Assembly: GCA_028873695.1 (NCBI GenBank) | Contig: JAPPNU010000012.1 | Coordinates: forward strand, 1-64,000 | Length of the DNA: 64,000 nt | Direction: 5' to 3' | Origin: Gemmatimonadota bacterium | GTDB lineage: Bacteria; Latescibacterota; UBA2968; GCA-2709665 | Shown here: one piece after another, positions 57,274 to 64,000 of the stretch | How positions within the stretch are numbered: the first letter of the stretch is position 1 | Layout of the letters: every line of letters begins with the position of its first letter | Translations under genes and position numbers: made by a program | The notes under the pieces: model-generated | What the model was told of the DNA's origin: nothing | Database searches by the model: none | What the model saw: the letters and a program-made list of their open reading frames with translations, nothing else

Positions 57274-57772
57274 GGCTTCTCCTTTGCTTTTCCTTAAAGT
57301 GTTCTTTTATTTCAACGTTATCGATAATAAGATCAGATGGGAAATCATCACCGTATCGATCATAAAGTTTCCTCCAAGGAGTACCCGGAAGATGCGTAAC
57401 CTCTGACAGTTTAAAGGCAGATACCGAACCATAGACTTCCCATACCTTTTCTAACAATGGACCAATTTCATTTTCTTCCTTTTGAGAAAGACTCGGAAAA
57501 TGTTGCATATTATCCACGCATTCGAAAACTTCGCGGTCGATGGGTGAATTGCGATATTGCTTAAATTCATGATATACCGAAACGACAACAGGGCCGTATT
57601 TCCAAGCCTCGATATCTTCATCCAATAAAGGTTCTCCGCCTGGATGTAGGGCTAAGTACCAACCATGGGCGAAATAAAGCAATTTCTGTAGTTTTAGCGG
57701 AGAAATGTCAACTTCATTCTCCGGCCCTAATCTTAAGAAGAAATTCACGATCTTTCCTACCTGATACGACAT
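57251..57772 (-). CDS. Panacea-domain (DUF4065, SocA-like) protein, candidate antitoxin
   Basis: About 173 residues starting MSYQVGKIVNFFLRLG, with the hallmark ISPLKLQKLLYFAHGWYLAL, then EDIEAWKYGPVVVSVYHEFKQY and a C-terminal helix region LEKVWEVYGSVSAFKLSEVTHLPGTPW. This is the Panacea domain, known from SocA and from PanA antitoxins. Start 57772 follows GGAGA by seven bases; a longer frame to 57901 would begin at the transcription start. The gene is AT-rich compared with its surroundings, a sign of transfer. It is the first gene of the pair with the small membrane protein. Confidence 0.82.
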   Translation of the reverse strand: MSYQVGKIVNFFLRLGPENEVDISPLKLQKLLYFAHGWYLALHPGGEPLLDEDIEAWKYGPVVVSVYHEFKQYRNSPIDREVFECVDNMQHFPSLSQKEENEIGPLLEKVWEVYGSVSAFKLSEVTHLPGTPWRKLYDRYGDDFPSDLIIDNVEIKEHFKEKQRRSRDRRESN

Positions 57773-57796
57773 TCCCGTCTCCCAAACGATAAAAGT

Positions 57797-57830
57797 GGCG
57801 CATTTCCAGTTCTTTCTGAAAACGCGCCAT
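57797..57830. promoter_or_regulatory. Inverted repeat in the leader of the Panacea gene
   Basis: TGGCGCATTTCCAG and CTGAAAACGCGCCA pair at 12 of 14 positions around TTCTTT. It lies between the promoter and the ATG at 57772, a site suited to autoregulation by operator binding or RNA folding. Confidence 0.5.
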
Positions 57831-57904
57831 TTACAAATAGCGTCATACCAAATACTCCATGACTTGCCATTCACGGAGTGCTTTTGCGTATAGGCATCCA
57901 TTAT

Positions 57905-57933
57905 AATTTATGCTCAACTAAAAACAAAGTCAA
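57905..57933 (-). promoter_or_regulatory. Promoter of the Panacea/membrane-protein pair
   Basis: On the minus strand TTGACT and TAAATT are separated by 17 bases, giving a start near 57898 and a leader of about 125 bases. Confidence 0.6.
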
Positions 57934-58144
57934 GAGCATCTATGATACTTTTTTGATGAATTAGTTTCTCTACAAGATCGAATCTATAGTGAATTTATCC
58001 TGTGGAATTTCAGGAACATTCGCTATTTCTCGCCTCTGGATAATTCTTAAATTAGTCCCCATCGCAAACCAAAAGTCAAGGGGTTTTGCATCCTTTAGCG
58101 AAATGAAAGACCGTATGACAGCCGGTTTTTCCGCCAACCATGAG

Positions 58145-59680
58145 TTACATCCAGAGATTCCGATCCAGGCTGCGGTACTGAATGGCCTCCCCGACGTGCT
58201 GGGGTTTGATCTCCTGTTCCTCCTCCAGGTCCGCGATGGTGCGGCTGACTTTCAGGATGCGGTCGTAGGCGCGCGCCGACAGGCCGAGTTTTGTGATTGC
58301 CATTTTGAGAAGCTCCTCGCCCTTGCCGTCGATCCGACAGTAATCACGGATTTCCGCGGACCCCATATGGGCGTTGCAGTACAGGTGTTCTTTTTCCCGG
58401 AAGCGATGAAGTTGTACCTGGCGCGCCGCGTTCACGCCTTCGCGAATGGCATCGGACGTTTCGCCGCCGGGTTCATCGGCGAGTTCAGTGTATTCGACCC
58501 CCGGAACTTCGATGTGAATGTCGATGCGGTCGAGAAGCGGACCCGAAATCCGGGCCATATACCGCTGGATGATCGGCGGTGAGCATGTGCATTCGTTCCT
58601 CGGATCGCCGAAGTATCCGCACGGGCACGGATTCAGGGCGCACGCGAGCATGAACTGTGCGGGATAGGTCAGAGAGACCATGGCCCTGGCAATGGTGACG
58701 AAACCGTCTTCGAGCGGTTGGCGCAGAACTTCGAGGACGTGCTTCTTGAATTCAGGTAACTCATCCAGAAAGAGAACGCCGTGGTGCGCAAGCGAGACCT
58801 CGCCCGGCCGCGGGTGAGTTCCGCCGCCGATCAGCCCGGCGTCCGAGATGGTGTGGTGAGGGGAACGAAAGGGGCGTATCGCCACCAGCGTGGTTTCCGG
58901 GGGCAGCAGTCCGGCCACAGAATGGATCTTGGTGGCTTCGATGGCTTCATCCAGGGTCAGGTCGGGCAGGATGGTGGGCAGGCGGCGGGTGAGCATCGTT
59001 TTTCCCGAACCGGGCGGGCCGATCATAATGATGTTGTGGCCGCCGCTGGCAGCCACTTCCAGTGCACGCTTGGCGTGAACCTGACCCCGGACGTCGCGGA
59101 AATCGATACGGTAGCTCAGGGCCTGACTGAAGATCCGGTCGATATCGACCTGGAGCGAAGGCACGTCCCGATAGCCTTCGAGGAAGTCCAGCGTCTCCAT
59201 CAGGTCGCCGACAGGATACACGTCGATACCGCCCGCAATGGCTGCCTCTCGGGCATTCTCGCGGGGGAGGATCATGCCCTTGTAACCCGCCTGGCGGGTC
59301 TCCACGGCCATCGGAAGGACGCCCCGGACCGGCCGGACGGCGCCGTCGAGAGCAAGCTCACCGAGGACGATGTATTGCGAGAGGATCTCGGGCGAGATGT
59401 CTCCGGAAGCGGCCAGGATACCCACGGCAATGGGCAGGTCGAAGGCCGAGCCTTCCTTTCGGATATCCGCGGGCGCGAGATTGACGGTTACCCGGCGATT
59501 CGGAAAAATCCTGCCGGAGTTCTTGATAGCGGCGGTTACGCGATCCCGGCTCTCCTTGACGGCGTTGTCGGGAAGACCGACCACCGAGAATGCGGGAAGC
59601 TGATAATCCAGATCGGTCTCGATGCGAACGACGTAGGCGTCGATACCCAGGGTGGCGCAACTCAGCACTCGGGACATCAT
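58145..59680 (-). CDS. comM: YifB/ComM family Mg-chelatase-like AAA ATPase
   Basis: About 511 residues: an N-terminal Lon-protease-like fold domain ([44 protein letters not shown]), then an AAA domain with Walker [29 protein letters not shown], Walker [12 protein letters not shown], a zinc-like [15 protein letters not shown] and the C-terminal Mg_chelatase_C part. ComM is a branch-migration helicase in natural transformation in Vibrio; the family is widespread. GAGGAGG lies just upstream of the double ATG at 59680. Confidence 0.94.
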   Translation of the reverse strand: MMSRVLSCATLGIDAYVVRIETDLDYQLPAFSVVGLPDNAVKESRDRVTAAIKNSGRIFPNRRVTVNLAPADIRKEGSAFDLPIAVGILAASGDISPEILSQYIVLGELALDGAVRPVRGVLPMAVETRQAGYKGMILPRENAREAAIAGGIDVYPVGDLMETLDFLEGYRDVPSLQVDIDRIFSQALSYRIDFRDVRGQVHAKRALEVAASGGHNIIMIGPPGSGKTMLTRRLPTILPDLTLDEAIEATKIHSVAGLLPPETTLVAIRPFRSPHHTISDAGLIGGGTHPRPGEVSLAHHGVLFLDELPEFKKHVLEVLRQPLEDGFVTIARAMVSLTYPAQFMLACALNPCPCGYFGDPRNECTCSPPIIQRYMARISGPLLDRIDIHIEVPGVEYTELADEPGGETSDAIREGVNAARQVQLHRFREKEHLYCNAHMGSAEIRDYCRIDGKGEELLKMAITKLGLSARAYDRILKVSRTIADLEEEQEIKPQHVGEAIQYRSLDRNLWM

Positions 59681-59934
59681 ACGGGCCTCCTCGGAGCCTG
59701 TCAGGAACGTGACTGAACTCCGTGGAAGCGTGCCGTTCTGCAAGGAGTCCGGTGTGGGTGAATCCCAACGTCCTCTTGGCAGGCAAAGGATGTGCCAGGG
59801 GAACCGGAGAAACCTAAACCGTTGACCGGAAAAGAGATGCGAATTACGGAAGGGGCCAATGGGGCGACAGCTGGAAAGGGATGTTCAACTGACCGGGGAA
59901 GGATTGAACAATGCGTCGCCGGACAGGCTGACGC

Positions 59935-61113
59935 CTAGAGGGGCCGGTCCGGGTCAACGTCCGCCGCATAGTCGACCGATGGAAGGCCGAAGCCGAAGAG
60001 TTTGAGAAATTCCTCGCGGAAAACCTGCACGTCGGAAATCGCTTCCAGGTTTTCGGTCGTCACGGACTGCCAGAGCGATTCGATGCGCGACTGCACGTCC
60101 TCCCTCAATTCCAGGTCGTCGATGCGGATGCGCCCGGTCTCGTCGGTGGGAACCTGCGGCCCGGCGTAGAGTCGATCTTTCAGAAGCCGGTACATCTGTT
60201 CTATACATCCTTCGTGAATGTGCTTCTCCTTCATGACCTTATACAGCAGTGAAATATAGAGCGATACCACCGGTACGGCCGCACTGGACTGGGTGACCAC
60301 GGCCTTGTTCGCGGAGATGAAGGCGCGTCCATTCCTGTTACTCAGCCGTCCGTCCAATTCCCGGGCCGTGGCCTCGAGGTGGATTTTCGCTTTGCCGATG
60401 GTGCCGTCGCCGTAGACCGGCCGGGTCAGCTCCGGTCCGACGTAGGTAAACGCGACCGTACGGACGCCCTCGGCAAGCACGTCCGCCGTTTCGAGCGCCT
60501 GAATCCACAGATCCCAGTCTTCGCCGCCCATGACGGCGACGGTATTATCTATCTCGTCCTCGGTGGCCGGTTCGATGGTAACCTCCGAGACGACACCCGT
60601 GTGGATATCGACCGTCTTTCCCGCGTACGGTTCGCCCACGGTTTTCAATACAGAGGTATATTGCGCCCCGGTCCGGGGGTGGGTGCGCCGCGGCGACGCC
60701 AGGCTGTACACGACGAGATCGACGTCTCCCAAGTCGCTCCTGATGGCCGAGACGGTCTGTTCCTTGATTTCATCGGAAAACGCATCGCCGTTGATGCTTT
60801 TCGAGTAACGGTCCGCGTCTTTTGCGGCCCGTTCGAAGGCAACCGTATTGTACCATCCCGCCGAAGCCGTGCGATTCCTCAGGGCCGGCCTTTCAAAGAA
60901 GACGCCGACGGTCCGGGCGCCGCCGCCGAAGCAGGCTGCAATTCGAGCGGCAAGCCCGTAGCCCGTCGAGGCGCCGACGACGAGCACGTTCCGGAAGCCT
61001 TTCAGCGGCGGCTGTTTTCTCACCCAGTCGATCTGTTCCTGCACACCGTGCGCGCAGCCGACGGGGTGCGCCGTCGTACAGATGAATCCCCGGATTCTGG
61101 GTCTGATAATCAT
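59935..61113 (-). CDS. fabV: Enoyl-ACP/CoA reductase FabV (trans-2-enoyl-CoA reductase)
   Basis: NADH-dependent reduction of enoyl chains in fatty-acid synthesis. 392 residues, typical of FabV. Start MIIRPRIRGFICTTAHPVGC, cofactor loop VVGASTGYGLAARIAACFG, VYSLASPRR, and the catalytic Tyr-x8-Lys YGDGTIGKAK, which distinguishes FabV from FabI (Tyr-x6-Lys). FabV enzymes resist triclosan. Single gene with 120 bases to the amidase upstream. Confidence 0.96.
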   Translation of the reverse strand: MIIRPRIRGFICTTAHPVGCAHGVQEQIDWVRKQPPLKGFRNVLVVGASTGYGLAARIAACFGGGARTVGVFFERPALRNRTASAGWYNTVAFERAAKDADRYSKSINGDAFSDEIKEQTVSAIRSDLGDVDLVVYSLASPRRTHPRTGAQYTSVLKTVGEPYAGKTVDIHTGVVSEVTIEPATEDEIDNTVAVMGGEDWDLWIQALETADVLAEGVRTVAFTYVGPELTRPVYGDGTIGKAKIHLEATARELDGRLSNRNGRAFISANKAVVTQSSAAVPVVSLYISLLYKVMKEKHIHEGCIEQMYRLLKDRLYAGPQVPTDETGRIRIDDLELREDVQSRIESLWQSVTTENLEAISDVQVFREEFLKLFGFGLPSVDYAADVDPDRPL

Positions 61114-61236
61114 CGGACCGTCCTTTCCCGGAAATCAGGCCGACTTGCCCGGTTCTCTCGGGTCAATGCCGTCTTGATGTGGATGGCGTCTTTCGTGAGG
61201 ATCTGCGTTCATTGCCGTTGCGGAAATGTCGTGGCG

Positions 61237-62655
61237 TCACGCCTTTTCCATCGGTTCGGCGGGCGGTCGTTTCCTGTTCCAGGGTGCGAGCGATTCAAAG
61301 GCCTCGGAGGCGCGCAGCACGCCCGCGTCGTCACGCCAGCGACCGACGATCTGCAGGCCAACCGGCAATCCGTCGCCCGCAAACCCGGCGGGGACCGTGG
61401 CCGCAGGCTGCCCGGTGACGTTGAACGGGTACGTGAAAGCCGTCCAGCCGAGGTAGCTGGTTGGTTGGCCCGCGATTTCGCCCGGATGGTCGTGACCGGC
61501 GGCAAAGGCTGTAACGGGAAGCGTCGGACACAGAAACAGGTCGTAGGCGCCCATGAATTCACGCCATCCGTGGTAGTAGTCGTTGCGACGTGCGTACGCG
61601 GCGGCAAGTCGGGCCCCCGAGACAGATTTCCCCCTTTCAATCACGGCGACAAGGCCGGATTCCAGGAGATCCCTGACGTCGTCCAGTTTGTCCTCGAGCA
61701 CACCCGCGAACGATGCGGACCAAATCGTGTCGGCGATATCCCAGGGATCGGGCAGTCCTGGATGGGCCTCTTCGACGTGACAACCGAGTTCCTGGAATCT
61801 GGACGCCGCCGCCGACGCGATCGACAGGACTTCCGGGTCGACCATGGCGTAACCGAGATCGGGAGACCAGGCAACGCGCAGACCGGCGATATCGCCTTCC
61901 ATTTCCCGGAGGTAATCCGTGGAATCGGGCAGCGAGAGGCGGTCCATTGGGTGGGCGCCGGCCATGGCCGTGAGCATCAGCGCGGCGTCTCTCACGGTGC
62001 GGGTGACGGGGCCGGCGTGCGAAAGCAACTCGACCACACTGGCCGGATACTGGGGAACGCGACCCCAGGACGGCTTGAGTCCGTACAGACCGCAGAACCC
62101 GCACGGGATGCGAATGGACCCTGCTCCGTCCGTTCCCTGGGCGACCGGTCCCATACCCAGTGCAACGGCGGCGGCGGCGCCACCGCTGGACCCGCCGGCT
62201 GTACGGCCGTACATCCAGGGGTTGTGCACCGGCCCGTTGACCCGGTTTCCCGAGTCGCCCTTCCAGCCGAATTCGGGGGTCGTGGTTTTGCCGACAAGGA
62301 CCATGCCGGCGTTTGAGAGACGTTCCGCAAGCGGCGCGTCGTAATCGGGCACCCAGTTCCTGTAGAGCAGAGATCCCCGGGCGGTACGGATGCCCTTTGT
62401 GGAGGTGAGATCCTTGAGTGAGCCGGGGATGCCGGCCAGAATACCGGGTTCTCCCCCCATATAAGCGCGTTCGGCGCAGATAGCCTGTGCCAGGGCGCGT
62501 TCGTGAGTGACCGTAATGAAGGGGTTGAACGTGGGATTCAACCGTTCAATCCGCTGCAGCACGGCTCTCGTGACCTCGACGGGCGACAGTGCCCGCTTTT
62601 GATACAGGCTACGCAGTTCGACAGCCGTAAGATGGCAAAGATCGGTTGAATTCAT
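61237..62655 (-). CDS. Amidase-signature family amidase (second copy)
   Basis: 472 residues with Lys81 in GIPGSLKDLTSTKG, the cis-serine Ser156 in GGSSGG and Ser180 in GTDGAGSIRIPCGFCG. The region after the signature (WSPDLGYAMVDPEV) places it with aryl-acylamidase and 6-aminohexanoate-cyclic-dimer hydrolase-like members rather than GatA. It is not closely similar to the amidase at 26.8 kb. Its start overlaps the end of the Nudix gene by four bases. Substrate unknown. Confidence 0.9.
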   Translation of the reverse strand: MNSTDLCHLTAVELRSLYQKRALSPVEVTRAVLQRIERLNPTFNPFITVTHERALAQAICAERAYMGGEPGILAGIPGSLKDLTSTKGIRTARGSLLYRNWVPDYDAPLAERLSNAGMVLVGKTTTPEFGWKGDSGNRVNGPVHNPWMYGRTAGGSSGGAAAAVALGMGPVAQGTDGAGSIRIPCGFCGLYGLKPSWGRVPQYPASVVELLSHAGPVTRTVRDAALMLTAMAGAHPMDRLSLPDSTDYLREMEGDIAGLRVAWSPDLGYAMVDPEVLSIASAAASRFQELGCHVEEAHPGLPDPWDIADTIWSASFAGVLEDKLDDVRDLLESGLVAVIERGKSVSGARLAAAYARRNDYYHGWREFMGAYDLFLCPTLPVTAFAAGHDHPGEIAGQPTSYLGWTAFTYPFNVTGQPAATVPAGFAGDGLPVGLQIVGRWRDDAGVLRASEAFESLAPWNRKRPPAEPMEKA

Positions 62656-63317
62656 GCTGCTCCTCCCGGTTTTGGACCGCGCGAGGCCCGGGCAGGCGGC
62701 GATAAACGCGACGGGCGGCCCAAAAGCGCGAGTAACTGCGCGACCATGCGATATGAAATGCCCCAGAGGACACGCTCGCGCGTTCCCGGCAGGTCGATAG
62801 AGGAAAAGCGACGATCCGCGTTGTCGATCCGAAAGCTGCGCTCGCGATGGCGTCCGGCGTCGGCGAGTACGTTCAGCTTCACCCAGAAAGCGTCCCTGAC
62901 TTCGTGGTTCGGACGAAGCCGGTCTCTGATTTCCACGGTGTAGACGAAACCCGATACGATGATGGGAAGGGTAGCGCCGGTGACGTCGTCCAGTCGACCC
63001 AGGAAATCGGCCTTCCCGAGGTCCAGGCCGATTTCCTCGCGCGTCTCCCGCTCAGCGGCCCTGCGCGCGTTCCCGTCGCCGGGGTCCACCCTGCCCCCCG
63101 GGAACGCGACGTGGCCCGACCACGGATCGCCATCGCGCTGCGACCGCTCGATAAACAGCAGGTGAACCGCCTCCTGCCGCTGATGCAGGACCATTGCGAC
63201 CGCGGCCCGGGCCCTGTCTCCGGATGCCAGACACGGACGATATCCGGCGAGACGCCGGCGGATTTCTGCAATCGAGGTCATGGTGGTCCGGGAAGGCTTG
63301 CTGGATCCGGCTGCCAT
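62652..63317 (-). CDS. Nudix hydrolase, CoA pyrophosphatase (NudL)-like
   Basis: The Nudix box GGRVDPGDGNARRAAERETREEIG is preceded by GHVAFPGG, and LPIIVSGFVYTVE plus GISYRMVAQLLALLG in the C terminus fit the NudL/Nudt7 coenzyme A pyrophosphatase group. 221 residues from the ATG at 63317, though a start at 63281 is also reasonable. It overlaps the amidase start by four bases, suggesting cotranscription. Substrate preference is inferred. Confidence 0.88.
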   Translation of the reverse strand: MAAGSSKPSRTTMTSIAEIRRRLAGYRPCLASGDRARAAVAMVLHQRQEAVHLLFIERSQRDGDPWSGHVAFPGGRVDPGDGNARRAAERETREEIGLDLGKADFLGRLDDVTGATLPIIVSGFVYTVEIRDRLRPNHEVRDAFWVKLNVLADAGRHRERSFRIDNADRRFSSIDLPGTRERVLWGISYRMVAQLLALLGRPSRLSPPARASRGPKPGGAA

Positions 63318-63332
63318 CGGTCCGGTTGTGGA

Positions 63333-63770
63333 TCACCGGACCGGCCTGATTTTGCGATACTGATTGTAGGCGAGAAATCCGAGACCGAGACCCGCGTTGA
63401 GCAGCACCGGAATGCGGTAGATGCCGACGACTTCGTATCTGAATACGGCTCCCGAGGCGCCTGCGGAGACAATCAGAAACGACAGGGCGATCAGGGGCCT
63501 GCAGATCGCCGGCGGCGCCAATGCCGCGGCGACGATAGCCAGGAGCGCCGAGTGGAAGATGAAGAAGCCGGCGTAGCCGTTTCGGACGGCCATGGCGAAC
63601 TGCCAATCGTACCGGAAAGCCCAGACCAGGTAAACGTGGGCGACGGCAACCAGGGCAACCATGGCGATGACCGGGCGGCTGCATGTACCCCTGGCCGTGA
63701 GAACCAGATTCGCCGACAACCCGAGATAACCCAGAAAAGCCAGAAGAAACGTGAAGTTTTCGAGCGTCAA
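63333..63770 (-). CDS. Small integral membrane protein, function unknown
   Basis: 145 residues with four hydrophobic segments: FLLAFLGYLGLSANLVL, VIAMVALVAVAHVYLVWAF, ALLAIVAAALAPPAI and LIALSFLIVSAGASGAVF, and a basic C terminus (YNQYRKIRPVR). Start is a TTG at 63770 with no clear ribosome site. It is just upstream of the Nudix gene on the same strand. I recognise no family. Confidence 0.65.
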   Translation of the reverse strand: MTLENFTFLLAFLGYLGLSANLVLTARGTCSRPVIAMVALVAVAHVYLVWAFRYDWQFAMAVRNGYAGFFIFHSALLAIVAAALAPPAICRPLIALSFLIVSAGASGAVFRYEVVGIYRIPVLLNAGLGLGFLAYNQYRKIRPVR

Positions 63771-63984
63771 GACGAGGTCGTTTTCGGCAACGGTGAAGCC
63801 GGGCGTGGATGCGTAAACCTGTGGAGAGCAGGCTGGTATCGTGCGCGGATCCCGTGAAAGGGAACCGGGCGCCGGGGCGGTCCGGACCGGGATACGGCCG
63901 GCCCTTGCGGTCGAAATACTGCGTTGCGCTCCCTCGCCGAACCGGGCGATTCGACTCGGTTGCGCGCCTTGTCTTCGGCCACAG

Positions 63985-64000
63985 TGGCTCGGCCTCGCCT
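63985..64000. repeat. Dispersed repeat family C, copy cut by the window end
   Basis: TGGCTCGGCCTCGCCT is identical to bases 11-26. With one mismatch the match extends six bases upstream (CCACAG versus CCACAT). The rest lies beyond the window. Confidence 0.55.

Noticed and set aside
60379-62316. A 645-codon open frame on the plus strand opposite fabV and the amidase
   Set aside because: It is the antisense of two clear genes with full catalytic motifs; its translation is Arg/Gly/Asp-rich with no domain and no ribosome site. High GC content produces such long frames.
63767-63982. A 71-codon minus-strand frame upstream of the small membrane protein
   Set aside because: Low-complexity Arg/Pro-rich translation, no ribosome site and no likeness to any family; it ends in the repeat C region.

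Overview
The window is a GC-rich bacterial chromosome segment with densely packed genes. It probably comes from an uncultured Gram-negative lineage: it has a TonB-type protein, a long SecA, an SpoIVB-type S55 peptidase in a non-sporulation context and an HrcA/CIRCE-controlled groESL. No rRNA, tRNA, CRISPR array, prophage or IS element was seen, and the lineage cannot be fixed from this sequence alone. A member of the Fibrobacterota-Chlorobiota-Bacteroidota neighbourhood or of Gemmatimonadota is only a guess.

Layout. 0.1-7.2 kb: an AAA ATPase, a stand-alone AICAR transformylase, a short primary-type sigma factor with its own promoter and a palindromic site, then on the minus strand an ECF sigma / zinc-finger anti-sigma / HtrA-like operon. 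The HtrA-like protein has lost all three catalytic residues. 7.2-11 kb: acetyl-CoA synthetase, a perfect terminator, queC and a basic, disordered protein. 11.2-13.4 kb: groESL with promoter, CIRCE and terminator. 13.5-25.6 kb: one long minus-strand run from a consensus promoter at 25.6 kb: S55 peptidase, propeller protein, ribD-ribE-ribBA-ribH-nusB, secA, rhodanese. 25.7-32.8 kb: rlmH, an amidase, a TPR lipid/secretory-type protein, a self-contained unit for an 83-residue membrane protein, a TonB-type protein, a membrane hydrolase and an SDR.

33.0-52.4 kb is the core of the window: a plus-strand aromatic amino-acid supercluster, trpE-trpG-trpD-trpC-trpF-tyrS-aldolase-trpB-trpA-chorismate mutase-DAHP synthase-tyrA-aroA-like-small membrane protein-aroE-menG-argS-aroK-aroB. 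It is preceded by a complete transcription attenuator: promoter, a 35-codon leader peptide holding 3 Phe, 1 Trp and 5 Tyr codons, three mutually exclusive hairpin arms and an intrinsic terminator just before trpE. I read this as a leader that senses all three aromatic aminoacyl-tRNAs at once. The EPSP synthase homologue in the cluster has lost most of its known active-site residues, so the pathway may depend on an enzyme elsewhere. aroC, aroD and prephenate dehydratase are not in the window.

52.4-64 kb is minus-strand accessory and housekeeping: cupin, mnmA, MmgE/PrpD, class IV aminotransferase, then an AT-rich island (56.5-58.1 kb) with a tiny coiled-coil gene pair joined at an A8 slippery run and a Panacea-domain (DUF4065) / small membrane protein pair that looks like a PanAT toxin-antitoxin system. 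After it come a ComM-type ATPase, fabV, an amidase, a Nudix hydrolase and a small membrane protein. Three families of dispersed intergenic repeats are scattered through the window.
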